64,000 nt of DNA from DATARH01 sp963712835 (lineage in GTDB: Bacteria; Pseudomonadota; Alphaproteobacteria; ATCC43930; CGMCC-115725). Below, one piece after another: positions 1 to 8,007 of the stretch. The notes below the pieces were generated by a model, which saw only the letters and a program-made list of their open reading frames with translations, was not told the DNA's origin and searched no databases. A program made the position numbers and the translations under genes. How positions within the stretch are numbered: the first letter of the stretch is position 1; every line of letters begins with the position of its first letter. The stretch spans positions 115,275-179,274 of the forward strand of contig CAVQJJ010000014.1 in the NCBI GenBank assembly GCA_963712835.1, in the 5' to 3' direction.

Positions 1-228
1 GTCATAGGGCATGCCGTAGACGATCTCGCGCGCCTCGGGATCGCTGAGAGCCACGCCCTTCCCCTCGGCAGCCTCGCGGTACCATCTCGATAGGCAGTTG
101 CGGCAGAACCCGGCGAGGTTCATCAGGTCGATGTTCTGCACGTCGGTGCGCTCGCGCAGATGCGCAACGAGGGTGCGAAACGCGGCGGCTTCGAGCTCGG
201 TGCGGGTCTTGTCGTCGATCTGGTCCAT
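1..228 (-). CDS. DUF1244 family protein (3' end outside window)
   Basis: The gene reads leftward off the window edge, so only the first 76 codons are visible. The start is the ATG at 228-226, which opens MDQIDDKTRTEL. The visible part carries the NLAGFCRNCLSRWY segment and later YGMPYD, which I associate with the DUF1244 family of roughly 100 residues, common in Alphaproteobacteria and of unknown function. The closely spaced cysteines in FCRNC could bind a metal, but that is inference. It runs the same way as the dioxygenase genes and begins 37 bases after the beta-subunit stop, so it may be co-transcribed with them. Confidence 0.75.
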   Translation of the reverse strand, partial: MDQIDDKTRTELEAAAFRTLVAHLRERTDVQNIDLMNLAGFCRNCLSRWYREAAEGKGVALSDPEAREIVYGMPYD

Positions 229-265
229 GAGTATCGTCTCCAATGCTAGGCCTTATGTAGGCCCG

Positions 266-763
266 TCAGATCGGAAAGACCAGCGAGGTCGGCACCAGCG
301 TCGGGTCGGTGACGCAGATGCGCTCGGCGAAACGCAGCACACCGCCATCCTGGACCACACGGTCGTAAAACCGGCCGCAGAGGAACACCTGCGACGGTCC
401 GTTGAGCATCGTCTGAAACACCGCGAAGCTCGCGGACAGCCGCATGCCATCCGGCTCGACCGCGCGCAGCACGATGCCGCTCACCAGGCGCTGCACGATG
501 CGCGGCGCGTAGAGTGTCGTCTTGCGGATCGCCGCGACGCGGTCAACCAGCATGCCGCGGCTTTCCGCCTGCATCAGCCCAATCGGGTGCCGCAGATCGT
601 AGCTCTCTCGCGGGATGATCTGGTAGCGACAGGTCTCGGTGAAAAACTCCGGCCAGCGCTCGTAATCGCCCTCGCCCAGCGCGTCGTCATAAGCGCCGTA
701 AAGATCGGCGAGGCGGGCGCGCAATTCGAGCGATGCATCGACGCCACGGGCAACGGCGATCAA
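266..763 (-). CDS. Aromatic-ring-hydroxylating dioxygenase, beta (small) subunit
   Basis: This is the non-catalytic small subunit that packs with the Rieske alpha subunit encoded just upstream. About 165 residues are predicted, within the usual 160-190. The conserved fold features are an early LYGAYDDALGEGDYERWPEF segment, QIIPRESYDL, and the LYAPRIVQRLVSG region typical of NTF2-like beta subunits. The reading frame extends upstream into the alpha gene, but homology begins near RARLADLYG. I therefore propose the TTG at 763, whose last two bases are the first two of the alpha TGA stop, which would couple translation. No ferredoxin or reductase partner is visible. The start is uncertain; the family call is firm. 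Confidence 0.8.
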   Translation of the reverse strand: MIAVARGVDASLELRARLADLYGAYDDALGEGDYERWPEFFTETCRYQIIPRESYDLRHPIGLMQAESRGMLVDRVAAIRKTTLYAPRIVQRLVSGIVLRAVEPDGMRLSASFAVFQTMLNGPSQVFLCGRFYDRVVQDGGVLRFAERICVTDPTLVPTSLVFPI

Positions 764-2061
764 AGTCCCATCACCGAGCGATAGTGGTGATAGAAGCCGC
801 GGATCGCCGTCTCGGTCACCGTGTGCGACGCGTTGGCCACATCGCGGCCGCCCATCTCGACGAGGCACTGGTCGTCTTCGGCGGCGGCGATGCCGGCCTG
901 CGACAGGATCATCGCCTCGCCGTCATCGGCCGAGACGAAACCGCCGGGGCCGAACAGGTTCGACTGGCGCAGCCGGCGCTCGGTCATCTCGGGCGGGTCG
1001 TCGGCATAGCCGAAATGGGTCCAGACCAGGTCGAAATTCTGCGCGTCCAGCGGCACGATCTGACGCATCGCCAGGCCGTTCGACTGCTGCTGCACGATCA
1101 GGTTCGGCCACAGCGTCTGCATGACCACGGTGGCGTCGCCGGGAAATTCACGGACCGGATCGATGAGCCGCGGGTCGGCGAGCGTCAAGTCCTGGCGGAA
1201 GGCGCGCATCTGCGCGGTCGCATCGTTCGCCTTTTGCTCGGCCCGCCGGTTGACGAGCACCGCGTGGCGGCCGGTGTCGTCCATCTCGACCGCCGATTGC
1301 TGGTCCATCCGGAACAGCCCGAACGTCACCAGGAACACATGCAAGAGGCTGGCGTGATACGGATCCTTGATGTTCTCGAACATCAGCTTCCAGTTGCTCG
1401 GCAGGCGCTGGCGCTGATAGCCGAGCACCTTCAATGCGCGACCGCTGAACACGCGGTCGAAATAGCCGAGCATCAGCGGACCGAGATAATCCTCGAACGT
1501 CTCGTTGGGCTGGCCGAAGCTGGCGAAGACGACGCCGTGCCGCGCGGCGACCGCGAGCTGCTTGAGTCCGTGCTCCTCGGGCCGGAAGTCCTCCGGCATG
1601 CCGCCTTGACCCTTGAGGCCGCGGCGGAACGGCACCCCGAGCAGCCTGCCTTCGAGGTCGTAGGTCCATTGGTGATAGGGGCAGATGAACTCCTTCACCG
1701 AACCGCGATTGGCGCTGCAGAACTGCATGCTGCGATGCGCGCAGCTATTGACCAGCACCCGCACCTGGCCGTCCTGACCGCGCACCGCGACGACCTCGCG
1801 CATGCCGAGCCGGCTGCGCGTGAAATCGCCGGGATTGGGGATTTCGGCGTCAAGGCAGACATAGAGCCAGCTCGGCCCTTCGAAGATGCGCTCCTGTTCG
1901 CGCTCGAAGATATCGGGGTCGGTGTAGACCCAGTTGGGCACACGCGACGAGCCGGTTTCGGGCCAGCGCCGTGTCGCCAATCGTCCCGCTCCGCCATCGG
2001 CCGCCATGGCAACCTCGTTCAAGTCTGCTGTCAGCGTAGATAAACCCGGCTTTGTCGACAA
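760..2061 (-). CDS. Aromatic-ring-hydroxylating dioxygenase, alpha subunit (Rieske oxygenase)
   Basis: This is the catalytic large subunit, which uses a Rieske 2Fe-2S cluster and a mononuclear iron to insert oxygen into an aromatic or related substrate. The Rieske ligands are visible as CAH (NSCAHRSM) and, 17 residues on, CPYH. The mononuclear iron motif reads ENIKDPYHASLLH, providing Asn/Asp and two His in the usual spacing. The length of 433 residues is normal. An internal Met (MAADGGAG, about 18 residues in) is an alternative start. The beta subunit follows with an overlap. Electron-transfer partners must be encoded elsewhere, and the substrate cannot be read from the sequence. Confidence 0.9.
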   Translation of the reverse strand: MSTKPGLSTLTADLNEVAMAADGGAGRLATRRWPETGSSRVPNWVYTDPDIFEREQERIFEGPSWLYVCLDAEIPNPGDFTRSRLGMREVVAVRGQDGQVRVLVNSCAHRSMQFCSANRGSVKEFICPYHQWTYDLEGRLLGVPFRRGLKGQGGMPEDFRPEEHGLKQLAVAARHGVVFASFGQPNETFEDYLGPLMLGYFDRVFSGRALKVLGYQRQRLPSNWKLMFENIKDPYHASLLHVFLVTFGLFRMDQQSAVEMDDTGRHAVLVNRRAEQKANDATAQMRAFRQDLTLADPRLIDPVREFPGDATVVMQTLWPNLIVQQQSNGLAMRQIVPLDAQNFDLVWTHFGYADDPPEMTERRLRQSNLFGPGGFVSADDGEAMILSQAGIAAAEDDQCLVEMGGRDVANASHTVTETAIRGFYHHYRSVMGL

Positions 2062-2067
2062 CAGCAG

Positions 2068-2436
2068 CTACTTCGCCGGCCGTGCGAAATCGACCGCTGC
2101 CACCGTGCCGTCGGGGGTGTAATAGGTGCCGCACAAATCGTCGCGGCACCAATGCATGTCGGCGTAGCGCGTGCCGTTGACCAAGCCGATCGCGAAGGCG
2201 CCCTTGTCGATCTGCGTGGTAAAGGGTGAGCCGGCAAACCCGTCCGCCTGCGGCGGGTCGTAGCGCAAGATGCCGTGAATCCAGCCGTCACCGCCGACGG
2301 TAATGATCGTGAGCGTCGCGGTCGACTGGCCGACCGCGCCTTGCCAGGTGCCGTAGAGCAGCCTCTGGCCCCAGGCCGGCCCCCAGGCCTGCGTTACCAG
2401 TGCAACGAACAGCACGAGGGCGTGCCCGCGAGCCAT
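2068..2436 (-). CDS. Small secreted protein of unknown function
   Basis: The start chosen is the ATG at 2436 (MARGHALVLFVALVTQAWG), because it opens a clean signal peptide with predicted cleavage after PAWG or WGQ. The longer frame adds 13 polar residues in front. The mature part, about 100 residues, has YGTWQGAVGQSTATLTI and later HWCRDDLCGTYY. The latter contains two cysteines that could form a disulfide in the periplasm. The gene starts 8 bases after the LLM oxygenase stop and lies just before the Rieske genes, so it is probably part of the same transcript. I do not recognise a family; the TWxG pattern recalls small beta-barrel exported proteins. Confidence 0.6.
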   Translation of the reverse strand: MARGHALVLFVALVTQAWGPAWGQRLLYGTWQGAVGQSTATLTIITVGGDGWIHGILRYDPPQADGFAGSPFTTQIDKGAFAIGLVNGTRYADMHWCRDDLCGTYYTPDGTVAAVDFARPAK

Positions 2437-2444
2437 CGGGGCTC

Positions 2445-3494
2445 TCAGTGGAAGCGCGGCTTGACCTCCTCGCACATGAGCTTGAGGGCGCGCATCACAC
2501 CGTTATGCGGGATTTTGCCGCCGCAATTTAGTTCGGCGAGGATGCCGTCGAGGCCGACCTCCTGCTGCACTTCCTTCAGTCGGGCAGTGAAGCTATCGGG
2601 TGTGCCGCAGATCACCTGAGTCGCCAGCGCCTCGTCGAAGGTCAGCGCCTCCAGCCGCTCGACGCGCTTTAGCCGCTGCAGCGCGACCTCGCCGCCGGCG
2701 CGTCGCGCCGAATCGCGGCCGAGCTCGGCCTGGTAGCGGAAAAAGCTCATCAGGCTGTCTTCGAGTTCGGCGCGGGCGCGTTCCTCGGTCTCCGCGAGAT
2801 AGGCTGGGACGCGCAGATAGACCTGCCCCTCGCCGGGATGCCCAGCCTCTTTCCAAGCGGCGCGGTAGGATTCGATATACGGCACCAGCTGCTTGAACGG
2901 GCCCTGGCGCACCGCGACGAAGACCGGAAAGCCGAGCCGGCCGATCGCCGGAAAGGTCTCGGGCGTCGCGCCGGCCATGCGCAGCTCGGGATAGGGCTTT
3001 TGATAGGGCTTGGGCGACAGCGCGACGTTGTCGAAGCTGTGGTATTTGCCCTGATACGAGAAGGTCGGCTGCGTCCAGGCAAGCCGCATGATCTCCAGCG
3101 CCTCGGCGAAACGCTCGCGGCTTTCGTCGTAGGAGATGCCGTATTCCTCATAGGTGCGTACGACGCCGCTGCGGCCGATGCCATAGATAAGGCGGCCGCG
3201 GCTGACTTGATCGACCGTCGCCGCTTCCTCGGCGAGGCGCAGCGGGTGTGATAGCGGCAGCACTTGGACGGCGATGCCGATCCGCACGCGCTTGGTCGCC
3301 GAGGCGATCGCGCTCGCCACCATCATCGGCGCCGACAGCACCGAGCGCTCGGGCGCGCCGTGCAATTCGGCGAGCCACACCGCGTCGAGCCCCCATTCGT
3401 CAGCCGCCGCGACCTCGCCTAGCGCCTGGTCGAAGGCGGCGGCCTCGGCGGTATCGCCGAGCGGCGGAAATTCCATGAACGTGCCGAATTCCAT
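2445..3494 (-). CDS. LLM class flavin-dependent oxidoreductase
   Basis: This is a luciferase-like FMN- or F420-dependent monooxygenase of about 349 residues with a TIM-barrel fold. Recognisable segments are MEFGTFMEFPPLGD at the N-terminus, the WGLDAVWLAELHG and GIAVQVLPLSHPLRLAEEA stretches typical of bacterial luciferase-like proteins, and GRGRLIYGIGRSG-like turns. The ATG at 3494 is preferred because GGGGAGAAAC lies upstream at ribosome-binding distance and the family starts with this strand; 21 further in-frame residues upstream are probably untranslated. It is upstream of the Rieske oxygenase genes on the same strand, which suggests one catabolic unit. The substrate is unknown. Confidence 0.85.
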   Translation of the reverse strand: MEFGTFMEFPPLGDTAEAAAFDQALGEVAAADEWGLDAVWLAELHGAPERSVLSAPMMVASAIASATKRVRIGIAVQVLPLSHPLRLAEEAATVDQVSRGRLIYGIGRSGVVRTYEEYGISYDESRERFAEALEIMRLAWTQPTFSYQGKYHSFDNVALSPKPYQKPYPELRMAGATPETFPAIGRLGFPVFVAVRQGPFKQLVPYIESYRAAWKEAGHPGEGQVYLRVPAYLAETEERARAELEDSLMSFFRYQAELGRDSARRAGGEVALQRLKRVERLEALTFDEALATQVICGTPDSFTARLKEVQQEVGLDGILAELNCGGKIPHNGVMRALKLMCEEVKPRFH

Positions 3495-3692
3495 GACCGT
3501 TTCTCCCCACCGAGCCAACCCGCCCGGCCTGTCGCGCTGCTGACCCAAGCTCAGCATGAGCGCGGGCAGGGATGCAAGTCGCGTTCATTGCCTAAAACAG
3601 AACGATACTGTTGCGTTGCGTCAAGACGGAACCAGGGCGTGGCCCGGCCGTAGTTTCGGCGCAGCAAAAGTCCCAACCCAGGAGATGTGGCA

Positions 3693-4022
3693 ATGACATA
3701 TTCCCGCGGCGCGGCCCTGGCCTTGCTCGTCGCGAGCGCTTCCGTGGCGCCGCTGTCCCATGCCGACGCGCGGTGCTGGCGCTGGCATTGCGGCGGCCCA
3801 GGGATTCTCGCCTTGCCCTTCATTGCCGCGGGCGCGGTCGTGGCCGGCGCCGCGACAATCGCCACCGCGCCGGTCCGGGCCGTTGTGGGCGCGCCCGGCC
3901 CCTATTACGCGCCGCCCCCCAGCTATTATCCCGGCTATTACGGCCCACCGCCGGGTTCCTACGGCTATTATGGACAGCCGGGCTACACCTATGGCGCCCC
4001 GGCGCCGGTGCCCGCCCACTAG
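3693..4022 (+). CDS. Small secreted Tyr/Pro/Gly-rich protein
   Basis: A 109-residue protein with a signal peptide (MTYSRGAALALLVASASV, cleavage near SHADA) followed by a CWRWHCGG motif, a hydrophobic stretch of about 25 residues, and a low-complexity tail rich in YYGPP and GYYG units. AGGAG at 3680-3684 is well placed for the ATG at 3693; a GTG two codons earlier also fits. Such tails are common in small envelope proteins of Alphaproteobacteria, but no function is known to me. It stands alone between divergent and co-directional neighbours. Confidence 0.6.
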   Translation: MTYSRGAALALLVASASVAPLSHADARCWRWHCGGPGILALPFIAAGAVVAGAATIATAPVRAVVGAPGPYYAPPPSYYPGYYGPPPGSYGYYGQPGYTYGAPAPVPAH

Positions 4023-4047
4023 CACTTAGGGCGCTGGCGCTTCTCGG

Positions 4048-4076
4048 TGGTTCGCCGCTAAAGTCGCGGCGAACCA
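4048..4076 (+). terminator. Hairpin between secreted protein and cupin gene
   Basis: TGGTTCGCCGC (4048-4058) pairs perfectly over 11 bp with GCGGCGAACCA (4066-4076) around a 7-base loop. There is no U-run after it. The downstream cupin Shine-Dalgarno sequence starts only 7 bases later. It may end the upstream transcript or act in the cupin leader. Confidence 0.45.
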
Positions 4077-4094
4077 TCAGCGAGGAGACGCCCG

Positions 4095-4445
4095 ATGCGG
4101 GTCCACAATCTTTACGTCGACGACAACGGCGAGACCCATTTCCGCGACATCGAGATCGAATGGGTGGAGTCGGGTCCCGCCGGGAAATTGTCGAAGCGCT
4201 TGCCGGCGACCGGCATCATCTTCCGCGAGGTGCAACCGGATTACGACCTCGACTGGCACCCGGCGCCGCGGCGGCAATACATCATCAATCTTGATGCCGG
4301 GGTGAAGATCACCGCGAGCGACGGCGAGGCACGGATCATCGGCGCGGGCGAGGTGATCTTGGTCGAAGACGTGCGTGGCAAGGGGCACCTGTCGCAGGCG
4401 GTCGGCAGGCAGGTCCGCAACTGCATCTTCGTGCCGGTGGAATAA
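4095..4445 (+). CDS. Cupin-fold protein
   Basis: A 116-residue single-domain cupin. The RQYIINLDAGVKITASDGEA and GEVILVEDVRGKGHLSQAVG segments match the two conserved cupin strands. The His in GKGHLS and the Glu/Asp nearby could be metal ligands, while the first cupin motif lacks a clear HxH (WHPAPRRQY). That makes it a non-classical or metal-free member. Similar small cupins are annotated only as conserved hypothetical proteins. GAGGAG at 4083-4088 lies a good distance before the ATG. No operon partner is obvious. Confidence 0.7.
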   Translation: MRVHNLYVDDNGETHFRDIEIEWVESGPAGKLSKRLPATGIIFREVQPDYDLDWHPAPRRQYIINLDAGVKITASDGEARIIGAGEVILVEDVRGKGHLSQAVGRQVRNCIFVPVE

Positions 4446-4451
4446 TCAAAC

Positions 4452-4476
4452 AGGGAGGTCTGACCGGACCCTCCCT
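4452..4476. terminator. Hairpin between convergent genes
   Basis: AGGGAGGTC (4452-4460) pairs with GACCCTCCCT (4467-4476) with one bulged C. It lies directly after the cupin stop and before the 3' end of the opposing hydrolase gene. There is no T-tract on either side, so a terminator role is plausible rather than proven. Confidence 0.35.
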
Positions 4477-4542
4477 CATCACCATTGCGGACAGCTATGC
4501 GCGAAGGCCGGGATGGCGACTAGGAAGGCTTCGCGCCGCTCC

Positions 4543-5421
4543 TTACATCCCGAGAATCGAGCCGGTGGTGGCGCGCGGGTCGCGGCGCGGCCAGCGGCCG
4601 CTTTCGACCTGATGGAAGAAATCGTCGCACAGGCGGTTGAAGAGGTCGGGCTCCTCGAGGTTGAGCGCGTGCCCGGTATTGGGCAGCACGACCAGCGCCG
4701 CGCTCTTGATATGGCGCTTCATGAGCAGGCCCGGCTCCAGGCACGGGTCGTCCTCGTCGCCGGTCGCGACCAGGGTCGGGAGGTCGAGTGCCTTCATCTG
4801 GTCGACGAGGTCCCATAGCGACGGCCGGCGTGCCTGCACGCCGCGCATCGTATTGGCCGAGCCGGGCGTCGAGTGCTCCGATAATTGCTGCAGGAACTCG
4901 GCGTAGCCGCGCGGGTCCTTGTTCTCGAACTGCACACGTGTCGGCCCGGCGCCGTAGGTCTTGGACACCTCGGCCATGCCCTTCTCGGCGATCTGCGCCG
5001 CGGTGCGCGCGGTCTCGTCGTGGAATTGCTGGCGCGCGCCGGGCGCCGCGCCGTAGCCGCAGCCGGCGACCACCAGCGACAGCGCGCGCTGGGGATAGGC
5101 GAAGCCGAAATGCAAGGTCGCGAACCCTCCCATCGAGATGCCGACGATATGCGCCTTCGCGATCTTCAGCCCGTCGAGCACGTCGCGAATATCATCGCGG
5201 GCGCGCTCCTGGGAATAGCGCTCGGAATTGTCCGGCACGTCCGAGGGCGGATAGCCGCGTGCGTTGTAGACGATGCAGCGATAGCGCCGCGAGAAATAGC
5301 GCACCTGCGGTTCGTAGCTGCGAATGTCGCCGGCGAATTCATGGACGAAGACGATCGGGGTGCCACTGCCGGTTTCCTCGTAATAGAGGTTGACGCCGTC
5401 ATTGGTGGTCAATTGCGCCAT
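4543..5421 (-). CDS. Alpha/beta hydrolase
   Basis: A 292-residue protein of the alpha/beta hydrolase fold. The nucleophile elbow is GISMGG, the oxyanion strand is PIVFVHEFAGD, the acid is probably the Asp in ATGDEDD, and the catalytic His is in LPNTGHALN. The N-terminus MAQLTTNDGVNLYYEETGSG is typical of esterase, haloperoxidase or dehalogenase-like members of this superfamily. The substrate is not deducible. It is a single gene, convergent with the cupin gene. Confidence 0.85.
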   Translation of the reverse strand: MAQLTTNDGVNLYYEETGSGTPIVFVHEFAGDIRSYEPQVRYFSRRYRCIVYNARGYPPSDVPDNSERYSQERARDDIRDVLDGLKIAKAHIVGISMGGFATLHFGFAYPQRALSLVVAGCGYGAAPGARQQFHDETARTAAQIAEKGMAEVSKTYGAGPTRVQFENKDPRGYAEFLQQLSEHSTPGSANTMRGVQARRPSLWDLVDQMKALDLPTLVATGDEDDPCLEPGLLMKRHIKSAALVVLPNTGHALNLEEPDLFNRLCDDFFHQVESGRWPRRDPRATTGSILGM

Positions 5422-5497
5422 CGCCCCGTCTCCCTCGTGCGCTTGTTGCGGTATCCTAGAGGCGCTCTCTCCGGCCGGGCAAGCGGGACGGGAATAG

Positions 5498-5583
5498 CGT
5501 CATCGCGTTCTTCGAGGCTCCTTCGGTCGCGCCTGAGTATGAGGGGAGGTTTGAGGACGCGATGAAGAACGGCCTCATCCTGA
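5498..5583. repeat. Dispersed inverted-repeat element (GTTCTTCGAGGC / CCTCATCCTGAG type)
   Basis: The stretch has the pattern CGTTCTTCGAGGCTCC...GCGCCTGAGTATGAGG...GACGCGATGAAG...CCTCATCCTGAG. The same words occur at 8008-8120, where the arms are much better preserved, so this is a degraded copy of that family. It lies upstream of the hydrolase start in a gene-free region. Confidence 0.5.
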
Positions 5584-5588
5584 GAGGC

Positions 5589-5795
5589 TGACTTAAAATG
5601 AATTCAACGTTTCCAATGAGTGGATTTCTTCGTCTTTCCCGCGCAAGCGGGAACCCAGGGGCGAGCGACGAGGCAGAGGTTCAAGTTCCAGCCTCGGCCG
5701 AGGGTAGGCCATTGACCCGCCGGTACGCTCGCCCTGGGCCCCGCATTTGCGCGGGAGACGATAATTGTTTGATTGGGTTGATTTCATTTCGAGTC
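5589..5795. repeat. Long palindromic element, copy A (207 bp)
   Basis: The ends are imperfect inverted repeats: GACTTAAAATGAATTCAA (5589-5606) against the complement of TTGATTTCATTTCGAGTC (5778-5795), 15 of 18 matching. The symmetry continues inward through TCGTCTT/TCGTCTC, CCCGCGCAA and CCCAGGG(G)CGAGCG, giving arms of about 75 bases. A second, shorter copy lies at 47487-47632. No open frame in it looks like a gene. It is part of the 705-base gap between the hydrolase and decarboxylase genes, which otherwise contains only hairpins. Confidence 0.75.
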
Positions 5796-5881
5796 CGACT
5801 CTGAGGTGCTTTGCGAAGCAAGGCCTCGAGGACGCTCAAAGCTGACGCAGTCAGCAAGACGAGAACTTGAGCACATGCGAA

Positions 5882-5906
5882 AAAAAACGCCGCCAGCGCG
5901 TTTTTT
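5882..5906. terminator. A-tract/T-tract hairpin
   Basis: AAAAAACGC (5882-5890) is a perfect inverted repeat of GCGTTTTTT (5898-5906) around a 7-base loop. It can act in either direction, although only three pairs are GC. It lies in the gene-free gap about 220 bases beyond the 3' end of the decarboxylase gene. Confidence 0.35.
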
Positions 5907-6086
5907 CGACCGCTGCGAACGGTACGGAATGCCGCAGTCTGGCGCTTGGCACGGTTTTTGTTTTAAGCGGCGCAGGTCCGGACCGCTTGTCTCACACGCG
6001 GTCGATCCGGGCCGGGATCGCCGGGTCGCGCATCCGGACCTCATTCCCGGACCAATTCCTACCGCCGGCAAACAGATGCAGACCGG

Positions 6087-6116
6087 ATCGGGGAGCCCTT
6101 CGCGTCGCTCCCCGAT
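6087..6116 (-). terminator. Stem-loop after the decarboxylase gene
   Basis: ATCGGGGAGC (6087-6096) pairs perfectly with GCTCCCCGAT (6107-6116) around a 10-base loop, 10 bases after the stop of the minus-strand decarboxylase gene. A T-run is lacking. Position and stability make it the likely 3' structure of that transcript. Confidence 0.5.
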
Positions 6117-6126
6117 ATCGCTTTCG

Positions 6127-7257
6127 TCAGATGCAATAGGTCCGCATTGGCGGGAAGCCGTTGAACCCGACCGAAGCATAGCTCGAGGTGTAGGCGCCGC
6201 TCGCCTGTATCTCCACCTTGTCCCCTACCGCGAGTTCCAGAGGCAGCCGGTATTCGGTCTTTTCGTATAAAATGTCGGCGCTGTCGCAAGTCGGTCCCGC
6301 GATCACTACCGGCCCCGACGGCCCGCCGCGGCCGGGCGTCTCGATCCGGTACTTGATGCTCTCGTCCATGGTCTCGGCGAGACCATTGAACTTGCCGGCA
6401 TCGAGATAGACCCAGCGTTTGCCGCTGTCGTCGCCCTTGTCTGAAATCAGCACGACCTCACTCTGGATCACCCCGGCATCGCCGACCAGCGAACGGCCGG
6501 GCTCGACGATCACCTCGGGGATCTGGTTGCCAAAGTGCCTGGTCAGCGCCGCGGTCACCGCGCCGGCATAGGCCGCGACCGGCGACACCTCGCTGCGATA
6601 GCGCGCGGGGAACCCGCCACCGATATTGACCATGCGCAGGTTGATCTCGGCCTCGGCAAGTAGCGAGAACATGCGCGCGGCCGAGGCCACCGCGCCATCC
6701 CACTGGCCGAGATCGGTCTGCTGCGAGCCGACATGAAACGAGACGCCGTAAGGGTCGAGCCCGAAATCGCGCGCCCGGCAGAGGAGCTTCACCGCGAGTT
6801 CCGGGGTGCAACCGAACTTGCGCGACAGCGGCCATTCCGCGCCCTCGCACGACACAAGGATACGGCAGAACACCCGTGCGCCCGGCGCCGAACGCGCAAG
6901 CTTTTCGAGCTCGGCCTCGCTGTCGAAGGCGAAGAGCCGCACCCCCGCCGCGTACGCGGCGGCGATGTCGCGCTCCTTCTTGATGGTGTTGCCGAACGAC
7001 AGCCGATCGGGCGTCGCGCCGTTGCCTAGGCACAGATCGATCTCGGCCGGACTGGCGACGTCGAAGTTCGACCCCTTCCTCGCCAGCATCGCGACGATCT
7101 CGGCCGCCGGGTTCGCCTTCACCGCATAATAGACGGTGGCGATCGGCAGATAGCGCCGCAGCGTGTCGTATGCCTTGGCGATGATGTCGAGATCGACGAC
7201 GAGGCACGGTGTCACGGGCACGTTTTCCGCAAGGAACCGGGCGATTTTCTTGTTCAT
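6127..7257 (-). CDS. Type III PLP-dependent decarboxylase, ornithine decarboxylase-like
   Basis: A fold-III PLP enzyme of about 376 residues that decarboxylates ornithine and perhaps lysine for polyamine synthesis. PLP lysine is in YYAVKANP. SFHVGSQQ, NIGGGFPARY and EPGRSLVGD line the cofactor pocket, GPTCDSADIL holds the active-site Cys, and GAYTSSYAS is the C-terminal PLP contact. These are hallmarks of eukaryotic-type ornithine decarboxylases found in Alphaproteobacteria. The ATG at 7257 (MNKKIARFLAENVP) fits the family start, with AAGGTCC upstream. An upstream small open frame may be a leader. Closely related lysine/ornithine or carboxynorspermidine decarboxylases cannot be excluded. Confidence 0.88.
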   Translation of the reverse strand: MNKKIARFLAENVPVTPCLVVDLDIIAKAYDTLRRYLPIATVYYAVKANPAAEIVAMLARKGSNFDVASPAEIDLCLGNGATPDRLSFGNTIKKERDIAAAYAAGVRLFAFDSEAELEKLARSAPGARVFCRILVSCEGAEWPLSRKFGCTPELAVKLLCRARDFGLDPYGVSFHVGSQQTDLGQWDGAVASAARMFSLLAEAEINLRMVNIGGGFPARYRSEVSPVAAYAGAVTAALTRHFGNQIPEVIVEPGRSLVGDAGVIQSEVVLISDKGDDSGKRWVYLDAGKFNGLAETMDESIKYRIETPGRGGPSGPVVIAGPTCDSADILYEKTEYRLPLELAVGDKVEIQASGAYTSSYASVGFNGFPPMRTYCI

Positions 7258-7401
7258 TTCATGCAGGACCTTCGAACAGCAGCTAAACCGGAACATTCGG
7301 AGTCGCGTCGCCCGCCCGTTGAGGCGGTTGCTTCGACGCGAAGCGAATGGAAGAAAACTGCCGGCGCTACGGAAGAAATCCGTATCGCGGCCGATTTCTG
7401 G

Positions 7402-7512
7402 CTAGCTTAAACTGCTCGGATCGGTGACCCGGCTGCCCCGGCCGCGCAGGCGGGTGCCGCGGAGAACCGCATCGGGGCAGGGCTCGATGGCCCAAACAGG
7501 GATTGCAACCAT
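7402..7512 (-). CDS. Possible 36-residue leader peptide upstream of the decarboxylase
   Basis: The frame MVAIPVWAIEPCPDAVLRGT... is preceded by GAGAGGGAGG five bases before its ATG, one of the strongest Shine-Dalgarno sequences in the window. It ends 145 bases before the decarboxylase start on the same strand. It could be a small protein, a regulatory leader of the polyamine gene, or chance. The rest of the 7258-7693 gap shows nothing else. Confidence 0.3.
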   Translation of the reverse strand: MVAIPVWAIEPCPDAVLRGTRLRGRGSRVTDPSSLS

Positions 7513-7693
7513 ATCGACCTCCCTCTCGGGGTCGGCGTTCCCGCCGGACTGCCAAAAAGGACGCGTTACGTCGTTGCATAACCACCAAGGGCCATAGGCA
7601 CGTGCGAGTGCGTCAACGCGCGGATAGATACGCGCAAATTCCTGGATTGCAAGCAAAAATCCCGGACAATTTTCGCCGCGGCAAAACGCGCCC

Positions 7694-7999
7694 CTACGGC
7701 GCTTCCCTGAGCGGAATTATGCCGAGAAGGCGACCCGTCGGGAGGTCGATTTCCACCAGCTCGGCCGCGCCATCCGCGAGCAGGATTTCGAGGACGATTC
7801 GGTCGGAACTGGTGCTCATCCGCTCGATGCTGGCGCCGTGCGGCAGGGTGATCGGCGCGGCGGTAAATGCTGCGGCAGGGGGCGGAGCCGTCGGGCGTCG
7901 CGCCAGCTTATTGGCGATCCCGATGGCGAGCCCGGCGATGCCGACGACGAGCAAGGCCGTCATGACTGCGACTAGGATTTTGAGCGCGCGCTGGTTCAT
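7694..7999 (-). CDS. Single-pass membrane protein, probably DUF6476 family
   Basis: A 101-residue protein with one N-terminal membrane helix (residues about 7-30, ILVAVMTALLVVGIAGLAIG) and a short soluble domain ending LVEIDLPTGRLLGIIPL. Small proteins of this layout, which I recall as DUF6476, often lie divergent to an RluA-family synthase and rpoH in Rhodospirillales, exactly as here. The function is unknown; the soluble part looks like one blade of a beta-propeller. Confidence 0.6.
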   Translation of the reverse strand: MNQRALKILVAVMTALLVVGIAGLAIGIANKLARRPTAPPPAAAFTAAPITLPHGASIERMSTSSDRIVLEILLADGAAELVEIDLPTGRLLGIIPLREAP

Positions 8000-8007
8000 G
8001 ATTCAGT

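Noticed and set aside
5806..6270. A 154-codon plus-strand frame in the gap before the decarboxylase gene.
   Set aside because: It has shadow-like composition, starts within a repeat region and overlaps the end of a real gene on the other strand.
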